Positions 9,901-17,276 of a stretch of DNA of 64,000 nucleotides are shown here, one piece after another. Location: positions 186,001-250,000 of the forward strand of contig NZ_FQXB01000002.1 in the NCBI RefSeq assembly GCF_900129845.1, given 5' to 3'. This stretch comes from Cognatiyoonia sediminum. GTDB lineage: Bacteria; Pseudomonadota; Alphaproteobacteria; Rhodobacterales; Rhodobacteraceae. The notes under the pieces are model-generated. The model was given only the letters and a program-made list of their open reading frames with translations, did no database searches and was not told the DNA's origin. The position numbers and the translations under genes are program-made. Each line of letters starts with the position of its first letter. The stretch's first letter is position 1.

Positions 9901-10295
9901 GGGTCTTCCGCGCCGCTAGGCAGGTTTCGCGTGTTGTCTAGGGCGAATTGCACATCTTCGCGGGCTTTCTCGATGTCCGTTCCAGGTCGGAATTCGAGCG
10001 TTATGTTCGCACGGCCTTCGAAAGAGTTAGACCGGCTTTCAGTCACACCTTCGACTGATAAAAGAACAGGTTCCAGAACTTGGACGATCGCGGCATCGAC
10101 ATCTTCGGCACCTGCCCCATCCCAAATGACCGAGATATCAACATCATCGACAACGACATCTGGAAAGAATTGTGCCCGCATGTTTGGGAAGGCAATAATG
10201 CCTGCGCCGAGCATCAAGATCAGGAACAGGTTCGCGATGGTTTTATGTCGCGTGAAATACGAGAATATGCCGTCGGTTCTGAAGGTGCGTGCCAT
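6915..10295 (-). CDS. RND-family efflux transporter permease
   Basis: 1126-residue inner-membrane pump of the AcrB/HAE1-like resistance-nodulation-division superfamily. Features: N-terminal membrane helix after a short cytoplasmic tail, large periplasmic loops, and the two helix bundles; the proton-relay aspartate pair is visible in GIVVDDAIVVGEH (about residues 400-412), and the second-half equivalent in GIVINDSIVL. An additional hydrophobic C-terminal extension (about 80 residues with two or more segments) goes beyond the usual family end. It lies 3 nt downstream of its membrane fusion partner. Substrate unknown; an outer-membrane channel is not in the window. Confidence 0.92.
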   Translation of the reverse strand: MARTFRTDGIFSYFTRHKTIANLFLILMLGAGIIAFPNMRAQFFPDVVVDDVDISVIWDGAGAEDVDAAIVQVLEPVLLSVEGVTESRSNSFEGRANITLEFRPGTDIEKAREDVQFALDNTRNLPSGAEDPEIRSGGWSDRVTDVVITGPVGIEQLGRFADELVTRLFAEGVTQTVIRGVAAPSTVVEVPSTSLIKYDIGLAEIASRIAAEVNADPAGDVSGNTRVRTGVAKRSADDIESIVLRSNPDGSKLLIGDVARVVTEGVDRDRAYYVGENPAVQMRVNRDAAGDAIRLQATVEEVAQELQATLPAGTKVELVNTLADAISGRLNILLDNGLMGLGLVMMLLFLFLNARTAFWVAAGIPAAMFAAIGMMYLAGVTINMISLFALIITLGIVVDDAIVVGEHADFRVRQLGEDPVVAAERAAQRMFSPVFSATLTTIIAFFGLVAIGGRFGSLIADIPFTVIIVLIASLMECFLILPHHLAKSMVHSKKDHWYDWPSRTFNRGFDWFRRTVFRPFMAGVIWARYPVVAGVILILASQIAVFVRGDVQWRFFNAPEQGQVTGNFAMLPTATREDSLEMMREMQRATEELGAQYEERYGTNPLEFVVAEVGGNAGRAIAGSEQKDTDQLGSISISLIDADSRPYSSFAFVAELQESVRQHPLTETVSFRSWGRGPGGDSLAIQLFGASTDTLKAAAEELKQELAPFGEISGLEDSLSYDKEELLLELTPQGQALGLDIDGLGNVLRARLGGIEAATYPDGPRSAAIRVELPDDELSADFLDRMLIRTSSGAYVPLGDVVTVQSRIGFSTVQRENGIALVSVTGDLDDEDADRAVEIQRIINETILPELETSYGIESQLGGQSEQERQFLADARTGLVLVLAGIFLSLAWIFGSWTRPLVVMAIIPFGLVGTIYGHNVWNIPMSLFTVVGLIGMVGIVINDSIVLVTTIDEYAEERGLFPAIIDGASDRLRPVLLTTLTTVLGLMPLLYEGSNQAEFLKPTVVTLVYGLGFGMVLVLFVVPSLMALQFDVSRQFRTVRRAMRGRRLAMTLPATLGLLAVVGLFAAIVGPILVTGAPLPALAAALPMLYGGIWPAFAVYIAAVAVILIAIYVISSLGFAIARRRA

Positions 10296-10298
10296 AGG

Positions 10299-11756
10299 TT
10301 AGCTCCCCATCCGGCCTTCAATGCGTTCGACGACGTCGGATGGCACTTCGTCTTGTTCCAACTGAGCGACCAAACGCGTTTTCACAGGATCGGGCATCCG
10401 GCTGTTTTCAACAAAGGCGAGCAATTTAGCGCGGCGTTCGGCGTCCAAGGCCACCATTTGTGGTGGTTCAGGTTCTTCGATGCCCTGACCCGGACGGATT
10501 GGGCGCACACCGATGCCAGCGCCGACAAGCGGAGAGCGTTCGGCCACGATATCGCGGCCCGCTAATGCGCCGACAGGGATCAGCACATCGTCGCCCTGGC
10601 GATGTAGAACGCGGGTTTCGGCAAGCTCTAGCCGGTTTTCCTCGTTCACGACCAACACGGTGTTGTCTGTCCCTACGGCAGAACTTGGCACAAGTGCCAC
10701 GCCGTTTAGTTCGGGGCGGTTGATTTTGACGGTCACGAAATCGCCCGGGCGCAGACCGGTGGTGTCATCCAGTTTTGCGAACAGCAGGCGACCTGTTTGG
10801 CCATCCGCCACGGCGGCGCTTTCGCGAATGATCGTTCCGCTGGCGGTTTGGTTCAGGCCTGACACATCGAGTTCAACCTCAATTAGCGCGTCGATCAAGC
10901 GGCCTTCGTCATTCAGCAATTGCGCGTATTGCGAGGTGGAGACGCGGAACGCGACTTCCAGCTCGGAGGGGTCAAGAAGTGTCGCGAACCGTTCGTTTGG
11001 CGACAAACGACCACCGTTTGCAGCGGATACATCTGCGAGGACGCCGTCAAAGAGCGCGTAGATTTCGGTTTCGTCCAAGTCACGCTGCGCTTCGGCAAGG
11101 CTGATCTGGGTTCGGGACAAGCGCGTGTTGGCGAGGTCTTTGCGCGCCTCGGCGGAGGCGAGCGATTGGCGGCGGGACAAGACGGTCGCTTCGGCGGCAG
11201 CGACGGCGAGTTCGGCGGATTCAACAGCGGCGGCTGTGCCAACGCCACGATCCAGCAGGTCTTGCGCGCGCAACAGCGCTTGACCGCGTAGCTCGCCCTG
11301 TTGTTGGGCGGCGGCAAGTTCATCTTGAGCTAAGGTGAGCGAGCGTTCGGCGTCGCGCAGTTCGGCCTGAGCGTCTTGCAGATCAACCTCAAGCCGATCG
11401 AGTTGGGTCATCGCGGTGGCGGGGTCGATTTTCACAAGGAGTTGGTCTGCGGAGACCACACCTCCTTCGACAAGCTCAGGCGCGGTTTCGAGGATTGTGC
11501 CACCTACCGCCGAGCGCACTTCTACCGTGCGACCGCTTTCAATTTCCCCAAAGACGGTCACCTCAGGGGAGATGGTTTGCGGTTCAAGCGTGACAACATT
11601 AACGGCGAACACGCGCTCCCGCTGAGGGAAGGATCGCGGCTCTTCGTTCATGCGCGCTTGGACAGCGCCGCGCACTGTATTTCCGGCCATTGCGAGCAAG
11701 GCCAGCGTAATGCCAAGAAGAAAGATGCCGACGAGGGTTCTGCGCAAGAATTTCAT
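10299..11756 (-). CDS. RND efflux membrane fusion protein (HlyD/AcrA type)
   Basis: 485-residue periplasmic adaptor: N-terminal membrane anchor (about residues 7-28), a lipoyl/biotinyl-like domain, a long coiled-coil hairpin rich in Ala/Gln/Glu (about residues 125-225), and beta-barrel domains. It would connect the RND pump encoded 3 nt downstream to an outer-membrane channel. C-terminal ~70 residues are charged and extend past the typical core. Starts at ATG 11756; the 95-nt space upstream to moaB probably holds the promoter, but I could not define it. Confidence 0.9.
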   Translation of the reverse strand: MKFLRRTLVGIFLLGITLALLAMAGNTVRGAVQARMNEEPRSFPQRERVFAVNVVTLEPQTISPEVTVFGEIESGRTVEVRSAVGGTILETAPELVEGGVVSADQLLVKIDPATAMTQLDRLEVDLQDAQAELRDAERSLTLAQDELAAAQQQGELRGQALLRAQDLLDRGVGTAAAVESAELAVAAAEATVLSRRQSLASAEARKDLANTRLSRTQISLAEAQRDLDETEIYALFDGVLADVSAANGGRLSPNERFATLLDPSELEVAFRVSTSQYAQLLNDEGRLIDALIEVELDVSGLNQTASGTIIRESAAVADGQTGRLLFAKLDDTTGLRPGDFVTVKINRPELNGVALVPSSAVGTDNTVLVVNEENRLELAETRVLHRQGDDVLIPVGALAGRDIVAERSPLVGAGIGVRPIRPGQGIEEPEPPQMVALDAERRAKLLAFVENSRMPDPVKTRLVAQLEQDEVPSDVVERIEGRMGS

Positions 11757-11851
11757 GGGTCCACCAATTTATGTGCCTGACGTAACAGTTAGACCCCGCG
11801 CGCACGGCGTCCAGTTTTGATACGAGCTTAAGGCTTAAACGGATTAAAGGC

Positions 11852-12394
11852 CTATTTCCGTCGCAGATGTTCGTCGAGGCGGGGCATGATTTCGACGAAA
11901 TTGCAGGGGCGGTGCCTGTAATCGAGCTGTTTGACTAAAATTTCATCCCAAGCGTCTTTGCAGGCACCCGGGCTGCCGGGGAGCGCAAAGAGGTAGGTGC
12001 CGTTGGCGACGCCGCCGGTGGCGCGGGATTGCACGGCAGAGGTGCCGATTTTGGCCATACTGACGTGGGTGAAGACGGTGCCGAAGGCGTCAATCTCTTT
12101 TTCGTAGACGTCGCGGTGCGCTTCGACGGTGACATCGCGCCCAGTGAGACCCGTACCGCCGGTTGAGATTACCACATCGATAGCATCGTTTGCGCACCAT
12201 GCGCGAAGTTGATCGGCGATTTGGGCGCGTTCGTCAGGCAGGATGGTGCGGGCGGCGATACTGTGGCCCGCGGTTTCGATCAGGTCGGCGAGTGTGTTGC
12301 CGGAGCGGTCATCCGCCGCGCTGCGCGTATCGCTGACGGTGAGGATCGCGATGCGGACAGGGATGAAGTCGCGAGTATCGTCGATGCGGCTCAT
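11852..12394 (-). CDS. moaB: Molybdenum cofactor biosynthesis protein B
   Basis: 180 residues, MogA/MoaB fold. The molybdopterin-binding motif STGGTGLTGRD lies at about residues 80-90, with LPGSPGACKDAW toward the C-terminus. The family adenylylates molybdopterin before molybdate insertion by MoeA. Its ATG overlaps the stop of the uracil-DNA glycosylase gene (ATGA, 12391-12394), so the two are cotranscribed although functionally unrelated. Other Mo-cofactor genes are 20 kb away (31969-36006). Confidence 0.93.
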   Translation of the reverse strand: MSRIDDTRDFIPVRIAILTVSDTRSAADDRSGNTLADLIETAGHSIAARTILPDERAQIADQLRAWCANDAIDVVISTGGTGLTGRDVTVEAHRDVYEKEIDAFGTVFTHVSMAKIGTSAVQSRATGGVANGTYLFALPGSPGACKDAWDEILVKQLDYRHRPCNFVEIMPRLDEHLRRK

Positions 12395-13176
12395 GTCAGG
12401 TCTTTCAGTTTCGCTTTGAGGCTGAGGAGATCAGCCCATGCTTCACGTTTGGCGGCTGTTTGGCGTAAAAGGTAGGCCGGATGGAACATTGGCAAAGTTG
12501 GGCGGCCGAGGACTTCGGTCCATGCCCCACGGATACGGGTGATGCCTGCGCGGCCAAGAAGGGCTTGGCACGGGGTATTGCCCATCAGGATCAGAACATC
12601 TGGGTTTGCGAGCGCGATATGACGTTCGAGAAAGGGCAGAAGCATCGCGATTTCTGTTGCATCCGGCGTGCGGTTTTGCGGCAGGCGCCAGGGCAAGACG
12701 TTGGTGATGTAGACGGCTCTTTCAGGTTGATCTGAGCGGCGGTCGAGATCGATGGCGGCGAGCATTTTGTCGAGGAGTTGCCCTGCCTGCCCGACAAAAG
12801 GTTTGCCAACTTGGTCTTCCTGACGCCCTGGAGCTTCGCCGATGATCATCACACGGGCGTCTGGGCGACTGTCACTGAACACGAAGTTCCGCGCCCCGCG
12901 CTTGAGATCGCAGTGGTCGAAGGCGGCCATGGCGGTGGCGAGATCTTCGAGGGTGGCGGCATCTTTGGCGGTTGCATTGGCTTCGGCCACGGGGTCTGCG
13001 ATGGTAGGTTGTGAAGGGGGTGTCGGGGCTGAGGCTGGCTTTTCGGCCTTTGGCGCTGGTGCGGGATCGAGATCGTAGCGGTTGATTGGTGCGTCCCCAA
13101 TCGCCTCATCCGCACCAAGTTCGATCTGCCATTCTAGCAGCGCGCGATCATTCCAATAGGTGTTGCCCGATTCCAT
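12391..13176 (-). CDS. Uracil-DNA glycosylase family protein (type 4-like)
   Basis: 261 residues. The C-terminal ~180 residues form a family 4/5-like uracil-DNA glycosylase: motif I GEAPGRQEDQVGKPFVGQAG and motif II FHPAYLLR are clear. The cysteines that bind the [4Fe-4S] cluster in type 4 enzymes are mostly missing: only one Cys (HCDLKRGARN) remains where a CxxC is expected, and NVLPWR replaces the NVVKCR-type motif. The first ~75 residues are Pro/Ala-rich linker. It excises uracil from deaminated DNA by family analogy. ATG at 13176 chosen over TTG at 13185. Confidence 0.85.
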   Translation of the reverse strand: MESGNTYWNDRALLEWQIELGADEAIGDAPINRYDLDPAPAPKAEKPASAPTPPSQPTIADPVAEANATAKDAATLEDLATAMAAFDHCDLKRGARNFVFSDSRPDARVMIIGEAPGRQEDQVGKPFVGQAGQLLDKMLAAIDLDRRSDQPERAVYITNVLPWRLPQNRTPDATEIAMLLPFLERHIALANPDVLILMGNTPCQALLGRAGITRIRGAWTEVLGRPTLPMFHPAYLLRQTAAKREAWADLLSLKAKLKDLT

Positions 13177-13222
13177 GAGCGGCAAGATAGGCAGATTCGT
13201 TTCGATGTGCAGCCCGAAACGC

Positions 13223-13251
13223 TTGCCCGCTCAAGATTGCCTGCCTATAAG
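13223..13251 (+). promoter_or_regulatory. Predicted sigma-70 type promoter of the pyrB operon
   Basis: TTGCCC at 13223-13228 and TATAAG at 13246-13251 are separated by exactly 17 nt and sit 26 nt upstream of the pyrB start. A strong GAGGTGA ribosome binding site follows at 13268-13274. Confidence 0.5.
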
Positions 13252-13277
13252 GCCCGTCAGCAAAACAGAGGTGAGAT

Positions 13278-14231
13278 ATGAGTTTCGGCGCCAAGCATCT
13301 TCTCGGCATTGAGCATCTCAACCCTTCCGACATTTCCACTCTCCTTGATTTGGCCGATCAATATGCGGATCGACCTACGGATATTGCGCATCGCAATGTT
13401 CTGGCGGGGATGACGCAGATCAACATGTTTTTTGAGAACTCCACCCGCACGCTAGCGAGCTTTGAGCTGGCAGGCAAACGACTGGGTGCCGATGTGATGA
13501 ACATGGCGATGCAGGCCAGTTCGATCAAAAAGGGCGAGACGCTGATTGATACAGCACTGACGCTGAACGCAATGCATCCGGATTTGCTGGTGGTGCGCCA
13601 TCCGCATTCGGGCGCGGTGGACCTGCTGTCGCAAAAGGTTAACGCGGCTGTTTTGAACGCTGGCGATGGTAAGCATGAGCATCCGACGCAGGCGCTTTTG
13701 GATGCTTTGACAATTCGTCGCCGCAAGGGGCGGCTCCATCGGTTGAGCGTGGCGATCTGCGGGGATATTGCGCACAGCCGCGTGGCGCGGTCGAATATCA
13801 TCCTCATGGGTAAGATGGAAAACCGCGTGCGTCTGATTGGTCCGCCGACTTTGATGCCAAGTCAGATTGGAGAATTGGGCGTCGAAGTCTTTGACTCGAT
13901 GGAAGAGGGCCTGAAAGACGTCGATGTGGTGATGATGCTGCGCCTCCAGCGGGAACGGATGGACGGCGGGTTCATTCCGTCGGAGCGCGAATATTTCCAC
14001 CGCTACGGATTGGATGCGACGAAGCTGAGCCATGCCAAGGACGACGCGATTGTGATGCACCCCGGTCCAATGAACCGCGGCGTGGAGATCGACGGGACGA
14101 TCGCCGATGATATCAACCGGTCTGTAATCCAAACGCAGGTCGAAATGGGTGTCGCCGTGCGCATGGCTGCGATGGACTTGCTGGCGCGAAACTTGCGCGA
14201 GTCTAGGGTAGAGACAGGTGTGATGGTATGA
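13278..14231 (+). CDS. pyrB: Aspartate carbamoyltransferase catalytic subunit
   Basis: 317 residues; condenses carbamoyl phosphate with aspartate, the first committed step of pyrimidine synthesis. The carbamoyl-phosphate signature FFENSTRT is at about residues 54-61, with HPTQALLD and the C-terminal [11 protein letters not shown] loop. No regulatory subunit gene (pyrI) is present; instead it is followed by a membrane protein and a dihydroorotase-like gene, as in ATCases that assemble with an inactive dihydroorotase homologue. The next gene overlaps it by 4 nt. Confidence 0.97.
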   Translation: MSFGAKHLLGIEHLNPSDISTLLDLADQYADRPTDIAHRNVLAGMTQINMFFENSTRTLASFELAGKRLGADVMNMAMQASSIKKGETLIDTALTLNAMHPDLLVVRHPHSGAVDLLSQKVNAAVLNAGDGKHEHPTQALLDALTIRRRKGRLHRLSVAICGDIAHSRVARSNIILMGKMENRVRLIGPPTLMPSQIGELGVEVFDSMEEGLKDVDVVMMLRLQRERMDGGFIPSEREYFHRYGLDATKLSHAKDDAIVMHPGPMNRGVEIDGTIADDINRSVIQTQVEMGVAVRMAAMDLLARNLRESRVETGVMV

Positions 14232-14749
14232 CGCAGACCATCCCCGATACGGATCACGGCAAGATCAGAGTGTTTTCCGTTGCCTCCCCTGCTGATGGCC
14301 TGTTGGAGATTAAGATCGAGGCGTTGGTCGCCACGTTTGGCAGTGCGCCTTTGAATACCGATTTTGTCGACGTGATCGATCTCGATGTTTTGGAAGAGAT
14401 GTCGCTGCTCGACTATTTATCCGAAGGTTATAATGTTGAGCCGGACGATGCGGATGTGGCTGCCCTGACGGCTCTTGAAGGGGTTGTGGTTTTGATCATG
14501 TCACGAGCGCATGAGGGGGCGGAGATCACTTTGGTCCCCGCCGAGGGTGTGCGGCACGTCACAACCTTGGGCCGTGGGGCGCGGATGACAGTCGCAGCTA
14601 GCCTTGAAAGCGAGGCGGCGCAGGGGGTTGTGACTGACGGCTTTGGAAAGGCTCCCAAATCCGATGCGCGGATCGGCGGTATCGTGGCGATGGTCGCGCT
14701 TTTGGTGATGTTCGCGCTGGTGGCGCTGATGGTTTGGGTGGGCGGATGA
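14228..14749 (+). CDS. Conserved protein with C-terminal membrane anchor, between pyrB and pyrC
   Basis: 173 residues, acidic N-terminal soluble part with no domain I recognise, and one strongly hydrophobic segment at the C-terminus (about residues 150-171, [20 protein letters not shown]). It overlaps pyrB (ATGA at 14228-14231) and precedes the pyrC-like gene by 37 nt, so it is cotranscribed with pyrimidine genes. Proteins in this position are common in Rhodobacterales, but the function is unknown. Confidence 0.75.
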   Translation: MTQTIPDTDHGKIRVFSVASPADGLLEIKIEALVATFGSAPLNTDFVDVIDLDVLEEMSLLDYLSEGYNVEPDDADVAALTALEGVVVLIMSRAHEGAEITLVPAEGVRHVTTLGRGARMTVAASLESEAAQGVVTDGFGKAPKSDARIGGIVAMVALLVMFALVALMVWVGG

Positions 14750-14786
14750 TGAAGGTCTACAACGCAATTGATCGAGGTTGGCAGGA

Positions 14787-16070
14787 ATGACTTGCACCGT
14801 TTTCACAAATGCGCGGATCATCGACCCTGTTGCGCTTACGGACCAGCCTGGGTGCTTGGTCTTCGAGGACGGCCAAATCGTTGAGGTTTTGGAAGGCACT
14901 CCAGATACGACCGACGCCGAGGTTTTCGATTGCAAAGGCAAGTGCCTCGCCCCCGGGATCATCGATATTGGTGTGAAGGTTAGCGAACCAGGCGAACGGC
15001 ACAAAGAGAGCTTTCGCTCAGCGGGCATGGCGGCTGTTGCTGGTGGGGTCACGACGATTGTGACGCGGCCCGATACGCTGCCCGCGATTGATACGCCGGA
15101 GACGTTGGAGTTTGTGGCAAGCCGTGCCAATGAAGACGCGGCAGTTCATGTTCTGCCGATGGCGGCTTTGACCAAAGGCCGCGACGGGCGGGAAATGACC
15201 GAGATCGGGTTTCTGCAAGACGCGGGCGCTGCGGCCTTTACCGACTGCGACCGTGTGGTGACCGATACCAAGGTTTATAGCCGCGCGTTGACTTATGCGA
15301 AGTCATTGGGCGCGTTGGTCATTGGCCATGTGCAAGAGCCTGTTTTGTCAAACGGGGCGGCTGTGACCTCTGGCAAGTTTGCATCGTTGCGCGGGTTACC
15401 ATCGGTGTCTGCGATGGCGGAGCGGATGGGCTTGGATCGCGACATCAGCTTGTTGGAGATGACGGGCGCCAAGTATCACGTCGATCAAATCACCACGGCG
15501 CGGGCGCTGCCAGCTTTGGAGCGGGCAAAGCGCAATGGGTTGGATATTACGGCCGGTATTGGTGTGCATCATTTGACGTTGAATGAATTTGATGTGGCCG
15601 ATTATCGGACGTTCTTTAAGCTCAAGCCGCCGCTTCGGTCAGAGGATGACCGGCAGGCGGTTATTCAGGCGGTTGCAGACGGATTGATCGACATCATTTG
15701 TTCGATGCACACGCCGCAGGACGAAGAAAGCAAGCGATTGCCCTATGAAGAGGCGGCGAGCGGGGCCGTGGGCTTGGAGACCTTGTTGCCGGCGGCTTTG
15801 CGGCTTTATCACAGTGATCAGATTGATCTGCCTCGGTTGTTCCGTGCGCTGTCTTTAAACCCAGCGCGGCGGCTTGGGTTGGATGCCGGTCGCCTGTTGC
15901 CGGGAGCGCCCGCTGATCTGATCGTCTTTGATCCGGACGCGCCGTTTGTGTTGAATCGCACGACGCTCAAGTCAAAATCCAAAAATACACCCTTTGATGG
16001 GGCGCGGATGCAGGGCAAGGTGATCAGCACTTGGGTTGCTGGACGGAATGTGACTGATGCCATTCATTGA
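14787..16070 (+). CDS. pyrC: Dihydroorotase homologue lacking metal ligands (PyrC'-like)
   Basis: 427 residues, amidohydrolase fold, same length as type I dihydroorotases. However, the metal-binding and substrate motif DxHxHxR is D60-I-G62-V-K64-V-S66 here, so both zinc-binding histidines and the arginine are absent. The catalytic ATDHAPH-type motif is replaced by CSMHTPQDEE. By analogy with the pseudo-dihydroorotases (PyrC') that hold ATCase dodecamers together in Pseudomonas, it probably has a structural role with the PyrB encoded just upstream. Start at ATG 14787 (GAGG at 14774-14777); TTG 14778 is an alternative. The real dihydroorotase must be elsewhere. Confidence 0.88.
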   Translation: MTCTVFTNARIIDPVALTDQPGCLVFEDGQIVEVLEGTPDTTDAEVFDCKGKCLAPGIIDIGVKVSEPGERHKESFRSAGMAAVAGGVTTIVTRPDTLPAIDTPETLEFVASRANEDAAVHVLPMAALTKGRDGREMTEIGFLQDAGAAAFTDCDRVVTDTKVYSRALTYAKSLGALVIGHVQEPVLSNGAAVTSGKFASLRGLPSVSAMAERMGLDRDISLLEMTGAKYHVDQITTARALPALERAKRNGLDITAGIGVHHLTLNEFDVADYRTFFKLKPPLRSEDDRQAVIQAVADGLIDIICSMHTPQDEESKRLPYEEAASGAVGLETLLPAALRLYHSDQIDLPRLFRALSLNPARRLGLDAGRLLPGAPADLIVFDPDAPFVLNRTTLKSKSKNTPFDGARMQGKVISTWVAGRNVTDAIH

Positions 16071-16662
16071 ATCGACGCCACTGGTTTTGGCCCTTTGGGC
16101 TGTCATCGGGTATTTGCTCGGCTCGATCCCCAGCGGGATCATTTTGGCCCGTGTCATGGGTTTGGGAAACCTGCGCGAGATTGGTTCAGGGAATATCGGG
16201 GCGACCAATGTGCTGCGGACGGGCAGCAAGAAAGCCGCCGCGCTGACGCTGCTTTTTGATGCCGGAAAGGCCATTGTGGCGATCCTGCTCGCGCGGTTTT
16301 TTGCGGGCGATGATGCGGCACAGGTTGCGGCTTTGGCAGCGTTCATTGGCCATTGCTTTCCGGTTTGGCTGGGCTTCAAGGGTGGTAAGGGGGTTGCCAC
16401 GTACTTCGGGATCATCCTCGTGATTGCACCGATCTCTGGACTTGTGGCCTGTGCGATCTGGCTGACGACGGCTGCGATTTCGCGGTATTCGTCGCTGGCC
16501 GCGCTGTTGACAGCGGGGTGGACGCCGCTTGTGATGTTGTATGTGCAAGAGGGATATGCCTTCTATCTCGGCGTTACTCTGGGCGGTTTGATCTACGTTC
16601 GGCATTGGCAGAATATTCAGCGGCTCAAGCGCGGTGAAGAAACGAAGATTGGGGCGAAATAA
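16057..16662 (+). CDS. plsY: Glycerol-3-phosphate acyltransferase PlsY
   Basis: 201 residues with five to six membrane helices; transfers acyl groups from acyl-phosphate to glycerol-3-phosphate in phospholipid synthesis. Conserved loops are visible: GSIPSG, GSGNIGATNVLR (about residues 41-52) and GFKGGKGVAT (about residues 107-116). Overlaps the pyrC-like gene by 14 nt. Confidence 0.95.
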   Translation: MPFIESTPLVLALWAVIGYLLGSIPSGIILARVMGLGNLREIGSGNIGATNVLRTGSKKAAALTLLFDAGKAIVAILLARFFAGDDAAQVAALAAFIGHCFPVWLGFKGGKGVATYFGIILVIAPISGLVACAIWLTTAAISRYSSLAALLTAGWTPLVMLYVQEGYAFYLGVTLGGLIYVRHWQNIQRLKRGEETKIGAK

Positions 16663-16667
16663 GCAGT

Positions 16668-16955
16668 TTGGCCGTTGCTGACGCTGCATTTCTGGAGAAG
16701 TTCGAGAGCCTTCCCGTGAGGACGTTTCGGGCGCATTCGCTTGGTCGCGTTTATATCGTCAGCAAATCTTCGATCGTTGGCGGGCGTGGGGGGAAACTGG
16801 TCGCTGAGGCGCTCGATGGCAGCGACTATATTAGCTTCAATATCTATCGGTTAAAGGCTCAGACAGAGCTCTTTCCCTGTGAGATGTCGAGTGCGAAGGT
16901 GACGGAGTTTGTGCTGGGAATTGATCCAGCCTCCGTCCGCCTTCAAAGCGTTTGA
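16668..16955 (+). CDS. Conserved small hypothetical protein downstream of plsY
   Basis: 95 residues starting at a TTG 6 nt after the plsY stop; no obvious ribosome binding site, so coupling to plsY is likely. Sequence has FRAHSLGRVYIVSKSS and GSDYISFNIYRLK stretches, no signal peptide or membrane segment, one Cys (FPCEM). I recognise no domain. A downstream GTG (16716) is an alternative start. Confidence 0.55.
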   Translation: MAVADAAFLEKFESLPVRTFRAHSLGRVYIVSKSSIVGGRGGKLVAEALDGSDYISFNIYRLKAQTELFPCEMSSAKVTEFVLGIDPASVRLQSV

Positions 16956-16959
16956 GCGA

Positions 16960-17244
16960 CTAAATGCCTTTTTGAGCCATGCGATCCATCTTTTCGGCCA
17001 TACGGCGCGTATTCTGGTAAATGCCGAGGCCCAGATACATAAATCCAGCCATCAAGATCACATAGAGTGACCCAAAAAGCAGCACCAGAAGTCCGGGAAC
17101 AATCCCGCCACCTACGACGGTACCATCAACGGTTGTGACACCGCCAATCATCGCTCCACCTGCGGCGATAACGACACCAATTGACATCAGCACGACCAGA
17201 ACACCGATTACTCTCTCCAATGCGTTTATGAAAAAATCTCTCAT
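16960..17244 (-). CDS. Small membrane protein downstream of gshA
   Basis: 94 residues with two hydrophobic segments (about 8-35 and 46-72) and a basic C-terminus (RRMAEKMDRMAQK). ATG at 17244 is preceded by GGGAGGA with 7-nt spacing; the frame is open further upstream without support. It starts 32 nt after the gshA stop, on the same strand. Function unknown. Confidence 0.75.
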   Translation of the reverse strand: MRDFFINALERVIGVLVVLMSIGVVIAAGGAMIGGVTTVDGTVVGGGIVPGLLVLLFGSLYVILMAGFMYLGLGIYQNTRRMAEKMDRMAQKGI

Positions 17245-17276
17245 CCTAAAATCCTCCCTAGGCTGAGAGAATTTGG

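Noticed and set aside
11825-11850. TTAA repeats upstream of the efflux adaptor resembling a CtrA site
   Set aside because: Spacing between TTAA half sites is 3, 5 or 12 nt, not the 7 nt required for CtrA boxes.
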